Shown one piece after another: positions 24,520-36,349 of a stretch of DNA of 64,000 nt (positions within the stretch are counted from its first letter, which is position 1; each line of letters starts with the position of its first letter). Below the pieces are notes generated by a model. It worked only from the letters and a program-made list of their open reading frames with translations. It had not been told where the DNA came from and ran no database searches. The stretch lies in contig JAODTK010005332.1 of assembly GCA_026419785.1 (NCBI GenBank), positions 186,001-250,000 on the forward strand, in the 5' to 3' direction. This stretch comes from Sclerodactyla briareus. Its lineage: Eukaryota; Echinodermata; Holothuroidea; Dendrochirotida; Sclerodactylidae. Made by a program: the position numbers and the translations under genes.

Positions 24520-26280
24520 AACAGAGGGGCCGATTAGAATGTTCTATAAGTCTCTATATCTTCATTATTATCTGTGTGTACATTTAGCTATGAAAAATGA
24601 TGGCTGCAATGTTCCAGAATGTTTTACTGGCTTGAATGAAAAATTTTGATTAATAAAAAAAAAAGAAAATAGAGGAAGTTATTAATTAATTGCAGATGAA
24701 TCTCACTGCATCCCAAAGTTATGAAACATAAACAATTCTCTTTAGAAAAAGAAGTGAGAGTTAGTGAGAGAGAAATCCTCCAGGCCCATTGCTGAACCCT
24801 GGGCAGTCGGGAACCTTCCATACAGATGTAAGATACTATCTCGCTTTAAAGATCAGCGGCAACCATTTAGGGCAAGAACTTGCGATGCTGCCTATTCGTT
24901 CTTGACAACATCATTCGCTGGCTGTTCTAAGAACATTACGGACCGCATCTGTTTTTTGTAAAATTTCGAGTAATTAGGATTTAAAAGTAGTGAGTGGACA
25001 CTTGGTATGGGTTTACATAATGGGCAGGGTAGAAAACAAATAGACTGCTACAAAAAGTCTAAACAGTATCTTATATGATTACTTCAGCATACGTACGGTA
25101 ATCATCCAGGAAATTGATCTCAAGCTGCACTTATGCAAATTAGTTTACCATATATCATGTGCAACAGGGGTTTCTTCATTGGTAGTCTAATTTCACGACT
25201 GTTTTAGAAGATGAAAAATTCTCAGTCGACTGTTGAGAAATACACGTTCTTCCCAAATTCACTTCCAATATGCCGACAAGGATCGATCTCGTGAATGTTC
25301 CCTTGATCGCAAATATATAGAAGAACGGCGATATACAGCACAGCGATGTCACCTAATAACTGTCATCCTTTATATAAGGCAGTCATAGGGTTCTCAAGTA
25401 GTCCCCCTGTGGATCGCATGTTGGATCTCGGTTGCCTATCTGAGCAGATGCGGAAGTTTGATCGGGCCTTTTTTCTAGTTCGTAGTAGCCTACATCGACG
25501 TTCGCAAGGCTCTCAACATGTGTATGTAGAGGGTCTTTGGAGAATCACGGGTAGCGTGGTGTGCAAACCCGTTTTGTGCCTCTGATATCCTCTCTGTGTT
25601 CGGGAAATAACAGTGCTGTAAAGTGCTCTAGTTGTTTCTGGCCTCTTCCACACTTGTTTGGGGTGTGAGTAATCGGACGGGTGTACACGGCTAGTTTCAA
25701 TGCACTTCAACGCCTGTATTGACTGGGATATTGAGAGGGTTACAGTCTATACAGGTAGCACTGGATGCGGGGTTTTATTTGGAGAATCCAGGTTTCTAAC
25801 CCGGACGGGCTCGTGGATTCTCTGATGGACGCTCTTGGGGAACTTGTCGAGTGGTTCATCCGTGGGGTACCAAGTGTCATAGGCTGAGACCAAGATCGTC
25901 TGTTTCATGTACGTGCGCATCATTTCATTGGTATTTCATGTTCTGTTTTACATATTTTCATACCCACGGTTTCAAACATATTTATTGGGCTCATCTTTCT
26001 CTTGTCCATTATTTCTAATTCGATAGTCTTATCCATATTTGGTTTCATACTCACCTATTGTTCTTTTATGTCTCGCTGTTTCATTGTTTGTATTTCTTGT
26101 TCGTGAGAGCTCTTATTTTCTTTCCGATTTCCATTGTATTTAATGTGCAATTGTACTGAATATCATTATATATCATTCTAGACAGTGTTAATGTTGAGTA
26201 AGTTCAGAAATTGGGCGAGAACGTGGAGGCCATTGAGTCTTTCGCACCCACCGACAGGCATTCTCGAACGATTTTTAAAA
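24520..26280. other. Unassigned sequence
   Basis: No gene or repeat recognised. Open frames under 85 codons have no domain resemblance. Confidence 0.45.
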
Positions 26281-26283
26281 ATA

Positions 26284-26284
<1 letters not shown>

Positions 26285-26329
<45 letters not shown>
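26285..26329. repeat. (ATT)n microsatellite, ~15 units
   Basis: Pure ATT array. Visible directly. Confidence 0.97.
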
Positions 26330-26331
<2 letters not shown>

Positions 26332-26454
26332 TCCCCAATGATATAGATCCCAATGAATGACGTGGGAATGGTTACAGTCCCGTGGACCCCGTTGATCGAT
26401 TATGGCTGACAATGACACTGAAACAGTCGTGAGTATCTGTTAAATAACGTTATC

Positions 26455-26612
26455 AATGCTATTAGTAACTCGTTTCTCATTAGTTTAGTTCGATAAGACA
26501 GGGTAAGGAGGATATGAGTACTCATAAACGACCCTGAAACCACAACAACACGAGAGAAAGTAGAATAGAATTGGAAAAGTCTCCCACAATTCCTGAACAA
26601 CAAGCCTATTGT
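26455..26612 (-). mobile_element. LINE 3' end fragment
   Basis: On the plus strand CTGAAACCACAACAACACGA, an AGAAAG-AGAA stretch and CCACAATTCCT match 46905-46975 in order (there CTGAAACCACAACAACCCGA). That segment is the 3' part of a LINE on the minus strand. The tail lies at about 26455-26490 (AACTAAACTAATGAG when read on the minus strand). Confidence 0.6.
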
Positions 26613-26870
26613 GGTAACGTTCGGGGTGCTAAGCAGTAGTCCACGCCTAACAAGAACGCAACAATGCGTAGTGATTCTTTGCCGTCTTCTGCAACTCAAT
26701 GATTTCAGATGTCCTAGCTTCCGACCAGACCTAGGAATTATGTGCTCTGTATGGTCAACCTATATGCCATGTATGGAACTGGCTACAGGTGTATCAGACT
26801 CGACCTCTGTTGATCTTAGATGACTATGGACCAGACCCAAAATTACAATAGGGGTAATTTACTCTCTAAA
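26600..26870 (+). repeat. Interspersed repeat shared with 51680-51930
   Basis: Shared blocks: AACGCAACAATGCGTAGT (second copy AACGCAACATGCGTAGT), a CCTTGCTTCTT-like block, and GACCAGACCCAAAATTACAA followed by TAGGGG-TAATTTACT (second copy GCCAGACCCAAATTTACAAT). No coding capacity. Confidence 0.6.
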
Positions 26871-26874
26871 AACA

Positions 26875-28190
26875 CCGCATTGTGTTCAAGTGTTATCAAT
26901 CATGTAATTTTTTAAATTGTCTTTGACATCTGTAGACCTTGGACAAGGTCCCAAAACAAAATGAATCATGCGTTTCATATGATCAGCCTCCATACATCCT
27001 TTACAATGGCTTACAATGGGCATGACATGCACACACATGTCCAACGAGCCATCAATAAATTCGTTGTCTGTGTAAGCTGCTTAGATCCCCCAATATCCAC
27101 CAGAAACTAATAACTGCTACGATCTAGAATAGATTGTCGGTGATCTACTGCAAAATGAGGAACACCCATTAATTTACAACTCGCTGCGCCCTTATATGAA
27201 GTCACTCTGAATTCACTCCTGGATACTGCCGGTGATAACCGCATTCGCCAGTTTGTGCAGTAGACGTTTACGAGGCACCTTGATGAAAGGACTGTTCAGG
27301 AAAATAATGTCAACTCCCTTACTGTTGTTGATGGAACGTCTTTCCTCCATCTCGTGATCAGTCAAGCAGGTTCTGAAACCATTTTGGGACTTTCGAATCA
27401 GGTTATATTAAAAATAATCAGAAATAATATTGGTTTCCAATCATCATTCAATCCGATTTTCCGTCTTGATAATTGCACGTACGAATGCGACAACACAATA
27501 TAGGCCCACCGCGCGAATGATAATGTTACTATGCCACATGTTGCTATATCTTTATATTGACAGAACCATATTTCACGTTCACTCGTCGATTCATAAGACG
27601 TGATCTCGTGGTAGAATATAAACTTCTCTTAGATATACAGACTTTGCCCTGAAAAAGGATCGAATATAATAATTTGATTGTCGGCAATTGGCATTTCCCA
27701 GAGTAAATATATGTTACACAGGATATATCGGTCATCTCAGTGTAACACACAACTAGTAAGGTATTCTCCAAATGAAAACTGTTACCCAGGTGGGGATATT
27801 TTCACTTGAAGAGGTTATGTCGACACACTCTTGCTGGACGGGTTGGTAGAATTAACACAACACTGTGTAAGAAGCACACCCATCTCGGTGTTATAATGAT
27901 TATGTAACACCGAGATAGATGTCTAGTACACAACATTTTAAAAGTGCCCAATATATCTTTATTCATGCGGGTCTGGTAAAATATCACTTTAGGTCGCTGC
28001 CTACTTTGAATAATATACTATTTCTTAACGCGTGGTGATACAGTAGTATTCATATTGGGTTTTCACTTTGACCACACTCCACAAACATATTTCCCCTTTG
28101 ATGCTTACTCAACTTACTGTAGCTGCTGTACTGACTTCTTACTTTCTTCTTTCTCCTCCGTTATAAGGCGTTATTCAAAACATATCTGAC
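26875..28190. other. Unassigned sequence
   Basis: No gene recognised. It contains the 27890-27918 hairpin listed separately. Confidence 0.45.
27890..27924. repeat. Perfect 12-bp inverted repeat (hairpin)
   Basis: ATCTCGGTGTTA, an 11-base spacer, then TAACACCGAGAT. It is isolated: no poly-T follows and no similar hairpin was noticed elsewhere. Confidence 0.85.
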
Positions 28191-28481
28191 TGAGAATATA
28201 GCCCTACGTCAAAAAATAAATTAATGAATCTCATTGAACATTTTTGTGTGTGTCATACACATATTACTCTTATCGTGCCTATGGTGTGATGAACTTTTCA
28301 ACTGTACAAAACCCCGAAACACGAAATTCAGGTGGAAATTCACCTTCTGAAGGTCCCCTGTAATACGTACGGTGAAAATTAATCCTTTGCATTAAATAGT
28401 ACAAACTTGTGTGATAAAAAAGAAACCCACCAGTTCCAATGATAAGAAATAATTAGCAATCGAATGAGACGTTACATAAAT

Positions 28482-28582
28482 ATATATATATATCTATATA
28501 TATATATATATATATAATATATATATATATAGATATATATATATATATATATATAGATATATATATATATATATATATATAA
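28482..28582. repeat. (TA)n tract with TATAGATA interruptions
   Basis: About 100 bp of TA dinucleotides broken by TATCTATA and TATAGATA. The paralogous place near 39335 has only ACAATAATTTATAC, so this is an expansion private to copy 1. Confidence 0.95.
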
Positions 28583-31500
28583 TAACCCAAAGCGTCCGAA
28601 TAAGTCGCTGTAATATAAAGGCTTCCGCTTCTGATGCCCTCGCAACCAAACTCCTTTAGTAGTAATCAATAATATCACGATTCCACGAACTTTGGTGTTT
28701 CTGCTAATATGCAATCGGCATGCATTCTTTTTCCTCATTATAGACTTGGACCGTAGGTCTAAACACTGCCCCTGATTAACTTCATCAAATAATGCCAAAC
28801 AGGCAGAGAATTAGGAGGCAGGGAGCAGATGGAGAGATGCAGAAACATTCAATTTAGTCGGTGATTCCAATGAGGGTTGATGTTTCAGGGAATAAAAATA
28901 CGGGGCCTTTGTTGCAGAAATTAAAACGGGAATGGACGTCATAATAAAACGTTAGAAATCCGAAAGCTTAGTCGAAGAGTGTTGTAGAATCATATCATAG
29001 GTTCAGGCTATTTAGGAAGTACACATATAGTAACAATCGCGATCCAGGAATTCCCCTTCGAAGGGTATTGAAATAAGTTGAAAATAAGGCAACGCATTGC
29101 GTCTTTCGTAATGTTGAGTGGGGGTGGGTTTGGGTGTGATGTGTGTGGGGGGGGGGGGTAATCTTGGACAGTTTGGTTTATCATATTGTTGTTGGAGTAC
29201 TTGTTGGCTTTGCTGTCAGTATTGTCGGGGTGTCATGGGATTTACATGTCAAGTATACCACCTCCTCCACTTCTCGAGGTTTTCCTCAATATTTCGACGC
29301 AAATTTGATTGCTCATCGGGTGTGCGTTTTTTGTATCATAACCCTTGGTCGTACTACAACCCACATCATGTGTTAGTCATCTCCCCTGCCGACTTCCACT
29401 CCTAACCTCAATATATGTCCAAACTTATTGCCGATAAGCTACTCGCCGACGGCGGATTCCTTTGGAACAAAATAGCATCGTCCCCAGTTCTTAGCACGTT
29501 ATGGAGTAACGTTAAAAATCAATGATCAGCTAATATAAACATAGTCATAGTACTTTATATCAAGACCGATTTCATTTGATGACATTCGACGATAAGTTGA
29601 TATGCGCTATATACAGTGATGGTAGGCCTGTGTAGGTTCTATCAGATGTGATGTTATATGTGGTACTGATTATGACTAACAAGGCGAGTAGTTCGCTCAA
29701 TCATGTTAAATTGATCACAGAAGCTATCGTCGGCGTAGAGAACGCATCCTGCCTCCAAGATAGATATGAGCAAGTTACGCATGAAGTGGGAAGATTAGTT
29801 GAAAGGAGCAATAAACCAGGAATGACAGGAAATAATTAGTATTCCAATTGCAACGTGGGCGAGTCTTGCTGATTAGCCCATGCTCAACCAGAACCCACCT
29901 CACGCCTTCTAATTTCGTAATGTGGCGACTCGGAGGTCGATTGATTTGTCGAAGACTTTCCTGTGAATACTCCATCTCCACACTCGCAAAAACACCCGCG
30001 TATGGGGTCTAGTGTCCTCAAGTTTGACAATCGTCCTCCAATTAGTTGTCTCTAACGAAAACGAGGGACGGACGAGAAAACTGACACCACTGTCTTTTGG
30101 TTGTATCGTCGGGCATAATGGCAGGTTTAATTTTAGCTATCCTAACAGCGGGGTATAGGACGACACACCAGTCCCCCACTCTGAGAACTCCGTTGAAATG
30201 ATCGATGATATAGTGAACCTGGGTTGCCAGAAACGTTCATACCGTTCGGGCCGCCCCCCCCCCTCGCCATCCACGATGTTTAAGAGTGGGGTAAGTTTTC
30301 AGAACCTCAAAAGTTGGGGCAAAAATTGGGACCAATATTATCCATCCATTCCAATGATAAGGGACAGGCCAAATGAAATTTGCCTATTGAATTATCAAAT
30401 GTGGTTTAACCACAGTGGAGGTTGCGAATAATGCACAACCTTACACTATTTGCCAATACTTTTTTAACAGTGCCCTGCTTTCCAGCTTGGTCGGAGTTTT
30501 AAGTCGGCACGAAACTAACGAACACAACATCCATTGCGCTTCAAACTGAGATTCAGTATATGGGTTGCAAATAGAGTGGATGAACGCCATTTTCCGTGTT
30601 GGTCAAGTGATGTGAGTGATAGTGAGTGGATTGAGTGAGTGAGTGCGGGAGTAAGTTTCAAGGGGTGGAACCTCCTACTCCTCGCGGTAGATAAGTCAAT
30701 TGATCGGAAACGTCCCGAAGCGGGCAATTAGATTAATTGGTTGTCTCGCCCGTATAGAAGAATACCACGTGGAGAAAGAATGAGACGACGTCGATGGAGC
30801 TAAGACGAATAACAAGGTGACTCGATTCAGCTTCAAAAATAGTTCGTGATTCATATGATCTTTCGATTACTCTTTGAGTTTTCCACTACTGATTGGGGAC
30901 CTTCGCCTCAAGCTTCACGACAGCGTTACAGACATCTGGAAACTAAACAATCAATGGGTGGAATATCTTTTCCAGAAGATGTCGTTCCGTCCGAGATTGT
31001 GAAGACATTAAACAGTCTATTTGCTTTTCAAGAATTTGGGGCGTATTTTTCAGGGGTTTGGATGTTCACTAACCCTATAGTTACAGTCACACATAATGAT
31101 AACGATAGAAATGATCGCTCACACACAAACCCAGGCGCTGATATCTTAGAAGTTTATAGTGTGAAGACGGATTAACTGAACTTATAAAACACGTCTTGTG
31201 ACGATTAGTGTATGGGAGTAATGATCTTAATCTGTCCCACTTACTTTTACCTCAAATTCATCGAAACTTTTTCGAAATAATAAGGGAACATGCCAGAATC
31301 TCCAAATTCGGGGTGTGGCGTTTAGATATATAGTTTTTAAGGGAAATATCACATGCTGATGAGTTCAGTTCAGTCAGGACTTCGTTCTGTAATGAGTCCA
31401 TAGAGCATTTATTTTGTGTTATAGTTCTCCCACAATGATTTCTGTTGTAGTGCCCAACAGCCCAACCTAGTCATCAATCCAACACTTGCTCGTTCTGTTT

Positions 31501-31751
31501 CCTGCTCGTGATTGTGTCTAGTGCAGAAGCCATGCAGCATTCACTTATTGTCAACAGTAACACACGCAATTTCACTCCTAAGTCTCTCCCATTCATATTT
31601 ATTTACCATAAAATCACCCACCCCCATTTGTACAACAGGTGCTGTTTGATCTGTGCTGGTGTATCGTCACAATGAAACGTCGATGTGGAAGTAGGTCCGC
31701 TAACTGCGAGACGATACCGTCGTGAGGTCATTAAACTCGTCCATTATACAT

Positions 31752-32005
31752 TAAAGATGGATTTTCGTCAATTAAAATAAATTTCTTGTGAACAATAAAA
31801 ACTGCACCCAGCAATTTAATAAAGTGAAACCAAATGGTATATTCCACGCATTTTTCCCGTCCAAATTAAATTGATATAATCAATTTGAGAGTATGTGATT
31901 CCTGATATACCGAGTTGTGTGCACATTGCGATATTTGTCGTGACGTCATGCAAAATTCGCCGTCGCTTCTTCGTGGACGCTAGCAGACGGGACAATCCCA
32001 TCTTA
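31752..32005 (+). mobile_element. MITE copy inside duplication copy 1
   Basis: TTAAAGATGGATTTTCGTCA at the left and GGGACAATCCCATCTTAA at the right, with the interior of the 24279 element (GTATGTGATTCCTGATATAC, TCGTGACGTCATGCAAAATT). The paralogous position in copy 2 (near 46401) reads CCATTAATAGGTGTTGCGAG with no element, an empty site. Confidence 0.85.
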
Positions 32006-32334
32006 ACAGGGGTGCGGAGATTATGTCTCTTTGAGCGACAAGCTCTACTCGGGGTGAAGGTCTGTTTGAAAGTCAGAATTCTGACGCAGATGAAAAGTGA
32101 CATTTTAGGACCAGAGTGGATAAATGGGGCAAAGGAATCACAGAGTGGCATTTTTTGCTTCAGTTGCTAATTTTCTACTCTCATCGCAATATAAACATGT
32201 GTGAATTTTACATCATTCGACGCGGAACACGCGCGTATTCGGGACTTTGAGTTCAAGACAAACCTCTCTCCGGAAATCGATAATCACGACAGACTGCCAC
32301 ACACTACGGCGACAGGTATTGAAACTGCCAAATG

Positions 32335-33865
32335 AATGGGGTAGCGGAAATTTGTTTCATTTATTTTTTTATTGAGTTTATATTCGTTATATATTATATT
32401 ATCTTGTGGATCGGCAGCTGATTAAAACTGGCAAGGTGCGGCCGAAAAGTTCGTTGACTTTACGCACCGCGCGCATGTCATTTTCCACTTTGCAGTTTTT
32501 TATCCACATAAAATGTGGATTATCGAACGCAGCTCACTATTTGACGAAAGTCGCTTTAGCGCATGGTTCAGTTTTGCGGTTTCAACATCCGCATAAAGAG
32601 AAAATCTGGCGGTTGTGAAAAGGGTTAGCCGTTTTGGCAGTGGTGTTGACCGACGAAAACCTGGCAACCCCGACTTTTTGTTCTAAGCCTACTCCTTTGA
32701 GGTTAAACGCGGGATCGTCGCGAAATTCTGAAATAATACCGATGTTAGCATGCTTCACGATTCCTACTGATTTAGGATTCGTCAAATCGCGAGGGAAATG
32801 TTTTTTTCTTGTTTCTTTAGGAAAATTGGTTCAATTCCGGAGGGAGGTCAGGTGGGGAGTAACCCGACACAGCCACTCGTTCACAATATGTGGGCGAGAT
32901 TTTTTTCCCAGAGTGGGGAAGGCCAATGGCCAATTGACTATGGCTATTCCAGACATGTGACATGTTTGTTTACATTTTTGAAAGACCACTTCCTGAACAT
33001 TATTTTTTCACTTTGTTCATCACCGTCGGATCGGCAGCACTCGATTCCCTCTGGGGACGGTATCCTTAACCCTAACCTTGATTTCAAACACATTTGCGAT
33101 TTCCTGAAAATCAGACCTAGCGTCTCCCACAAGCCCCGGACATGCTGTACTGAAGCTCCTATACAGAACAGAAGTCAATGTGGTGCCTCGTTGCTATGGC
33201 AAACAGCGCCCTCACTTGACAGTGATGTTATAGTGACATGGCATTACGGGCGACATGCTTCATTCAATTTCGTCGTAAGATTAGAATGTGTTCCGTTTGT
33301 CAGCCTCCTTTGATTCGAGCTTCACATTATTAAGCGCTAGTTCAATCCGTGATGTCATACCTTAGCCTAGATGGTGTTTCTGCCAGCAGCAATCTATTCG
33401 TATTCCCGAATTAATCATGTCGTTTCTGTGCTTCCGTAATAGATGTCTGATTTTCCCGCGTTTTCTGAAATAGGGTAACATCACTGAAGATGTTGCAGAA
33501 TCTAGCACTATGATATATACCAGCTTCACTATGGAACAACGACGTATTTTCGGGGGTTCTCTGGTCGGAGAAATTCGCACATAGAGAGTAAACAAACTGA
33601 ATGTGTTACAAGGTGGACACCCACAATAGGGCGCCTCCTCACATCGTGTTTGTGTTCTCTGACGGAAATTTTTATTTTGGGACAGAGCACCAAAAAGCGC
33701 TCTGATTGTCCTCTCCAGTTGATATAATAGCTCCATGGTCTCCCACCTGGGGAGAAAAAAAATAGCGTATGTGGCGTTTATGCAATCTGGGGCTCTGTAA
33801 ATCGAAAAATTCGCTGGTACGCTCCCGCCAACCAATGGTGGCGCCGCTTAGATGGGCCAGCCTCA
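32335..33865. other. Unassigned sequence with two open but unrecognised frames
   Basis: The plus frame 32798-33313 (171 codons) and minus frame 33362-33835 (157 codons) are long for this window. Neither shows a domain, signal peptide or convincing splice signals, and no homologue was recognised. A chance origin is likeliest. Confidence 0.4.
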
Positions 33866-33867
33866 TA

Positions 33868-33908
33868 TGTCCCCCCCCCCCAATATTGGACACAATCGCC
33901 GCCCCTGT
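33868..33908 (-). repeat. CAGGGGCGGCG/poly-G transposon-end motif
   Basis: Read on the minus strand: ACAGGGGCGGCGATTGTGTC, CAATATT, then G11. Same organisation as 8280-8318 and 6358-6386. Confidence 0.5.
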
Positions 33909-33909
33909 A

Positions 33910-35260
33910 TGAAGTATACAAAAATGATTGTTATTGCAATAGAACAGCGTGGATTAAGTCAGGGCCCCCGCAATGTCCTAGTGTATTATTATTGAAAAGG
34001 TTATGTCGAAACCCATTGCCTAACAGTTTTTGCGTAAGGCCTCATGGGACTTCAAGAGGTTAACTTTTTTTTTTGACAATGCCTTTACCGAAGTGAGATG
34101 TGGCTAAGGGCCTACACACCGGTCAGCAATACTTTACTTTCTGTAGCGATCTTACTTCGGTCATATGCAATGGGATTGTGACGGAATGGGTTGCATCTTC
34201 TCGAACACAGAGACAAATTTTGTTAATTGCAGTGTTGCCTCTCTAAAAGAAAATTGTTCAAGATCGGATCAATAATACGCACCACAGTGACCGCATAGAT
34301 TCCTTTTACTCCCGGACAAGAATAAGAACCTGCAAAGTTGTAACTTAAGGTAATTCCTCCAGGTTTTTTCTAAGTTGAGATTTTTTCTTTCAAAGGTCTT
34401 CCAAATTTTTCAAAGATTTGAAAAAAAATTCAAGCAGTGGCAACAACTTAGAGGCGCCAATTAAACCAATAGGAGCTTGAAGCCAATCAAGTTGCCAATT
34501 AAGGTTGAAGGCAGCAACAATAGTATGTGGGGCTAGCTTCAATTTTCATATAAAACTAGCCAACGATAAGGAAAGTGACCATACAAGGCACAATATCGGC
34601 GTGAATATAACATTTAACAGAAACTAGGCTTGGAGTCCAATATTTCATTGTTAATGCAAATGCAAATGTTATGTTTTACAATATTGAACGTAAGCGGAAT
34701 CCTTTACTTCCTGCCATAGTGGATACTGCAGCAGTGCTGCTCTGGTTCTTGCATATTGTGTGCTTCGACCAATCAGCGCGCTGCAGCCACTGGTAGTTTT
34801 GACATGTTGTAGATCCACACGTGCATTTCTCGGAAGTGGGAATTTTCTACTCGGTTACTTCAGTTTGTATAGGAAGGAGTCCGAGACTCGGAATTTTTGT
34901 AAGGGGATCGATCAGCCGGCGAGAACAGCCACAGTCGGGTAGCCTAAATAACTGTAAGTAAACGGTGATTCTTTAAGGAAATCTTTACTCCGTAAATAAA
35001 TTATTAGGGAGAGATAAATCGTAACGGATTCAGGAAAAACAGTTATAAACTGAACGAGATTTATCAGTCAATTTTGGGGCGTTAACCAGGTATCAGATTG
35101 TTCGGAAATTAATCGGCGCCAGCCATATTTCGGACTCGGTTCAGAGGATAGCACGTCACTATTAGATTGACAGTGATGGATACGATAGGGATTGCAGATC
35201 CCGACTAGGTTTGGTTCGAAACTGCGTGATGAAGGAGCCATACCCATGAAGTATTGATAT
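33910..35260. other. Unassigned sequence
   Basis: No gene recognised. Only short frames occur; 34760-34942 has no domain. Confidence 0.45.
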
Positions 35261-35263
35261 AGC

Positions 35264-35345
35264 GGTAAGGGCGGCGCCAGTCGGGGGCCGGGGGGCCGTT
35301 GGCCCCCCGTCGGGGAAAACTCGAGAAGGCGTCGGGGAGCGGAGG
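35264..35345. repeat. GGGCGGCGCCAG/G-run palindromic block
   Basis: AAGGGCGGCGCCAGTCGGGG is followed by GGGGGGCCGTTGGCCCCCC, a near-perfect 19-base palindrome. Overlapping open frames on both strands come from the base composition. Confidence 0.6.
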
Positions 35346-35569
35346 AGGAAAAAATCGAGCGACTGCGATGAAAAAAAGAAGAAATGAGGAAAATAACATG
35401 GAAAAACATGAAAAATTAAGTTTAGGTATATCTGTAACTGGATTTTCAACTAGTAACTTGCAGGAATTCATGCCAACTTTTCAGGAATATTAAACGGCAT
35501 ATTTTGATCATTATGTATGATATGGAGATTTCGACATTTGATGTTATTTTTGAGCGTAGCTTGCTCGTG

Positions 35570-36035
35570 TGAGTGTCATCACGGGAGGGGTCCGTGAAGA
35601 AAGGGGATACTCACGCGAAGGTGCTACTTACGAGAACGTGTTTCTCGTGAGGGTTGCTCATGAGAAGGGGATTACTCGCGAGAGAGTGCTTTCTCGCGAG
35701 CGAGGGGATACTCATGAGCAGCATTACTCGGAGAATGTGATCTCGCGAGGGGTTACTCATGAGGCAGGCATTACTCTGTGAGCGGGGTTTTGCTCTCACG
35801 TTGGGGATAATATGAGCAGGTATTACTCACGAGAGGGTGGCTACTCGCGAGGAAGTGGTACTATAGGGAAGGCATTAATGTGAGAGGGGTGTTATCACGA
35901 GAAAGTGTGACTTGAGAGGGTGTTCTTGTGAGTAGGTGGGTGGTATCTGTGAGACAGTAGAAATATCACATTGAGGTGACGCTACTCGTGAGAAAAAGCG
36001 TTACTCATGAGAGGCTCCACTTGTGAGACGCCCTC
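35570..36035. repeat. Minisatellite with TACTCRYGAG palindromic cores
   Basis: About two dozen degenerate units of roughly 15-20 bp of the form GGGGATTACTCGCGAGAG. The cores alternate CTCGCGAG, CTCATGAG, CTCACGAG and CTCGTGAG, mostly self-complementary. A frame across part of it (35569-35781) is repeat-encoded and not a gene. Confidence 0.88.
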
Positions 36036-36349
36036 ATTACTCCCCAATTACAGAAGTTTACTCAGAGCTGTGCAAATAGTGTGGGACGGAAGAATCTGTT
36101 GTGGTCCCCTTGCTTGTTTGTCATGAGAAGATTGTCTCTATTTATTAAAGTTGGGACCTTAAGAGGGGAAAAACTAGGTTAGCCTATGGCAGTAACATTG
36201 GGTAGCAGACACCTAGGACTGTAACTTGTGAACCGGGCTGATGGTTGTCTCGGACTCGCCATCACCTTTAATCATCGATAATTGAGTGAAATAGATCCGT
36301 TTTCGAGACCCAAGATAAAACTCTTTCATCATTCCGCGTTATGATGGTA

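Larger units (their letters stand above)
28196..32331 (+). repeat. Long direct duplication, copy 1 (~4.1 kb)
   Basis: Matches 38984-46757 in order and orientation through about ten blocks. They include ATCGTGCC-(C/T)A-GGTGATGAA, CCAGTTCCAATGATAAGA, AGCGTCCGAATAAGTCGCTG, AATATCACGA-TTCCACGAAC, AAAATAAGGCAACGCATTG, CACATCATGTGTTAGTCATC, CAATGATCAGCTAATATAAA, CAGAAGCTATCGT, CAATTGATCGGAAACGTCCC, AGGGGTTTGGAT-TTCACTAA, GATTGTGTCTAGTGCAGAAG, GAGCGACAAGCT and ACTACGGCGACAGGTATTGA. No reading frame is intact in both copies. Unique to this copy are the (TA)n tract at 28482-28582, about 190 bp at 30260-30450 and the MITE at 31752. Confidence 0.92.

Noticed and set aside
29118..29405. Open frame in duplication copy 1 with apparent partner in copy 2
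   Set aside because: Indels shift the frame between copies, so no protein is conserved; it begins in a G run.
32798..33313. 171-codon plus-strand frame
   Set aside because: No domain, low-complexity bias or splice signals; competing frames are also open. Chance is the simpler reading.
33362..33835. 157-codon minus-strand frame
   Set aside because: No recognisable motif, and it is overlapped by another open frame in a different phase (33672-33893).
35570..36035. CRISPR-like spaced repeats
   Set aside because: Units are short, irregular and contiguous without unique spacers, and the window is eukaryotic; it is a minisatellite.
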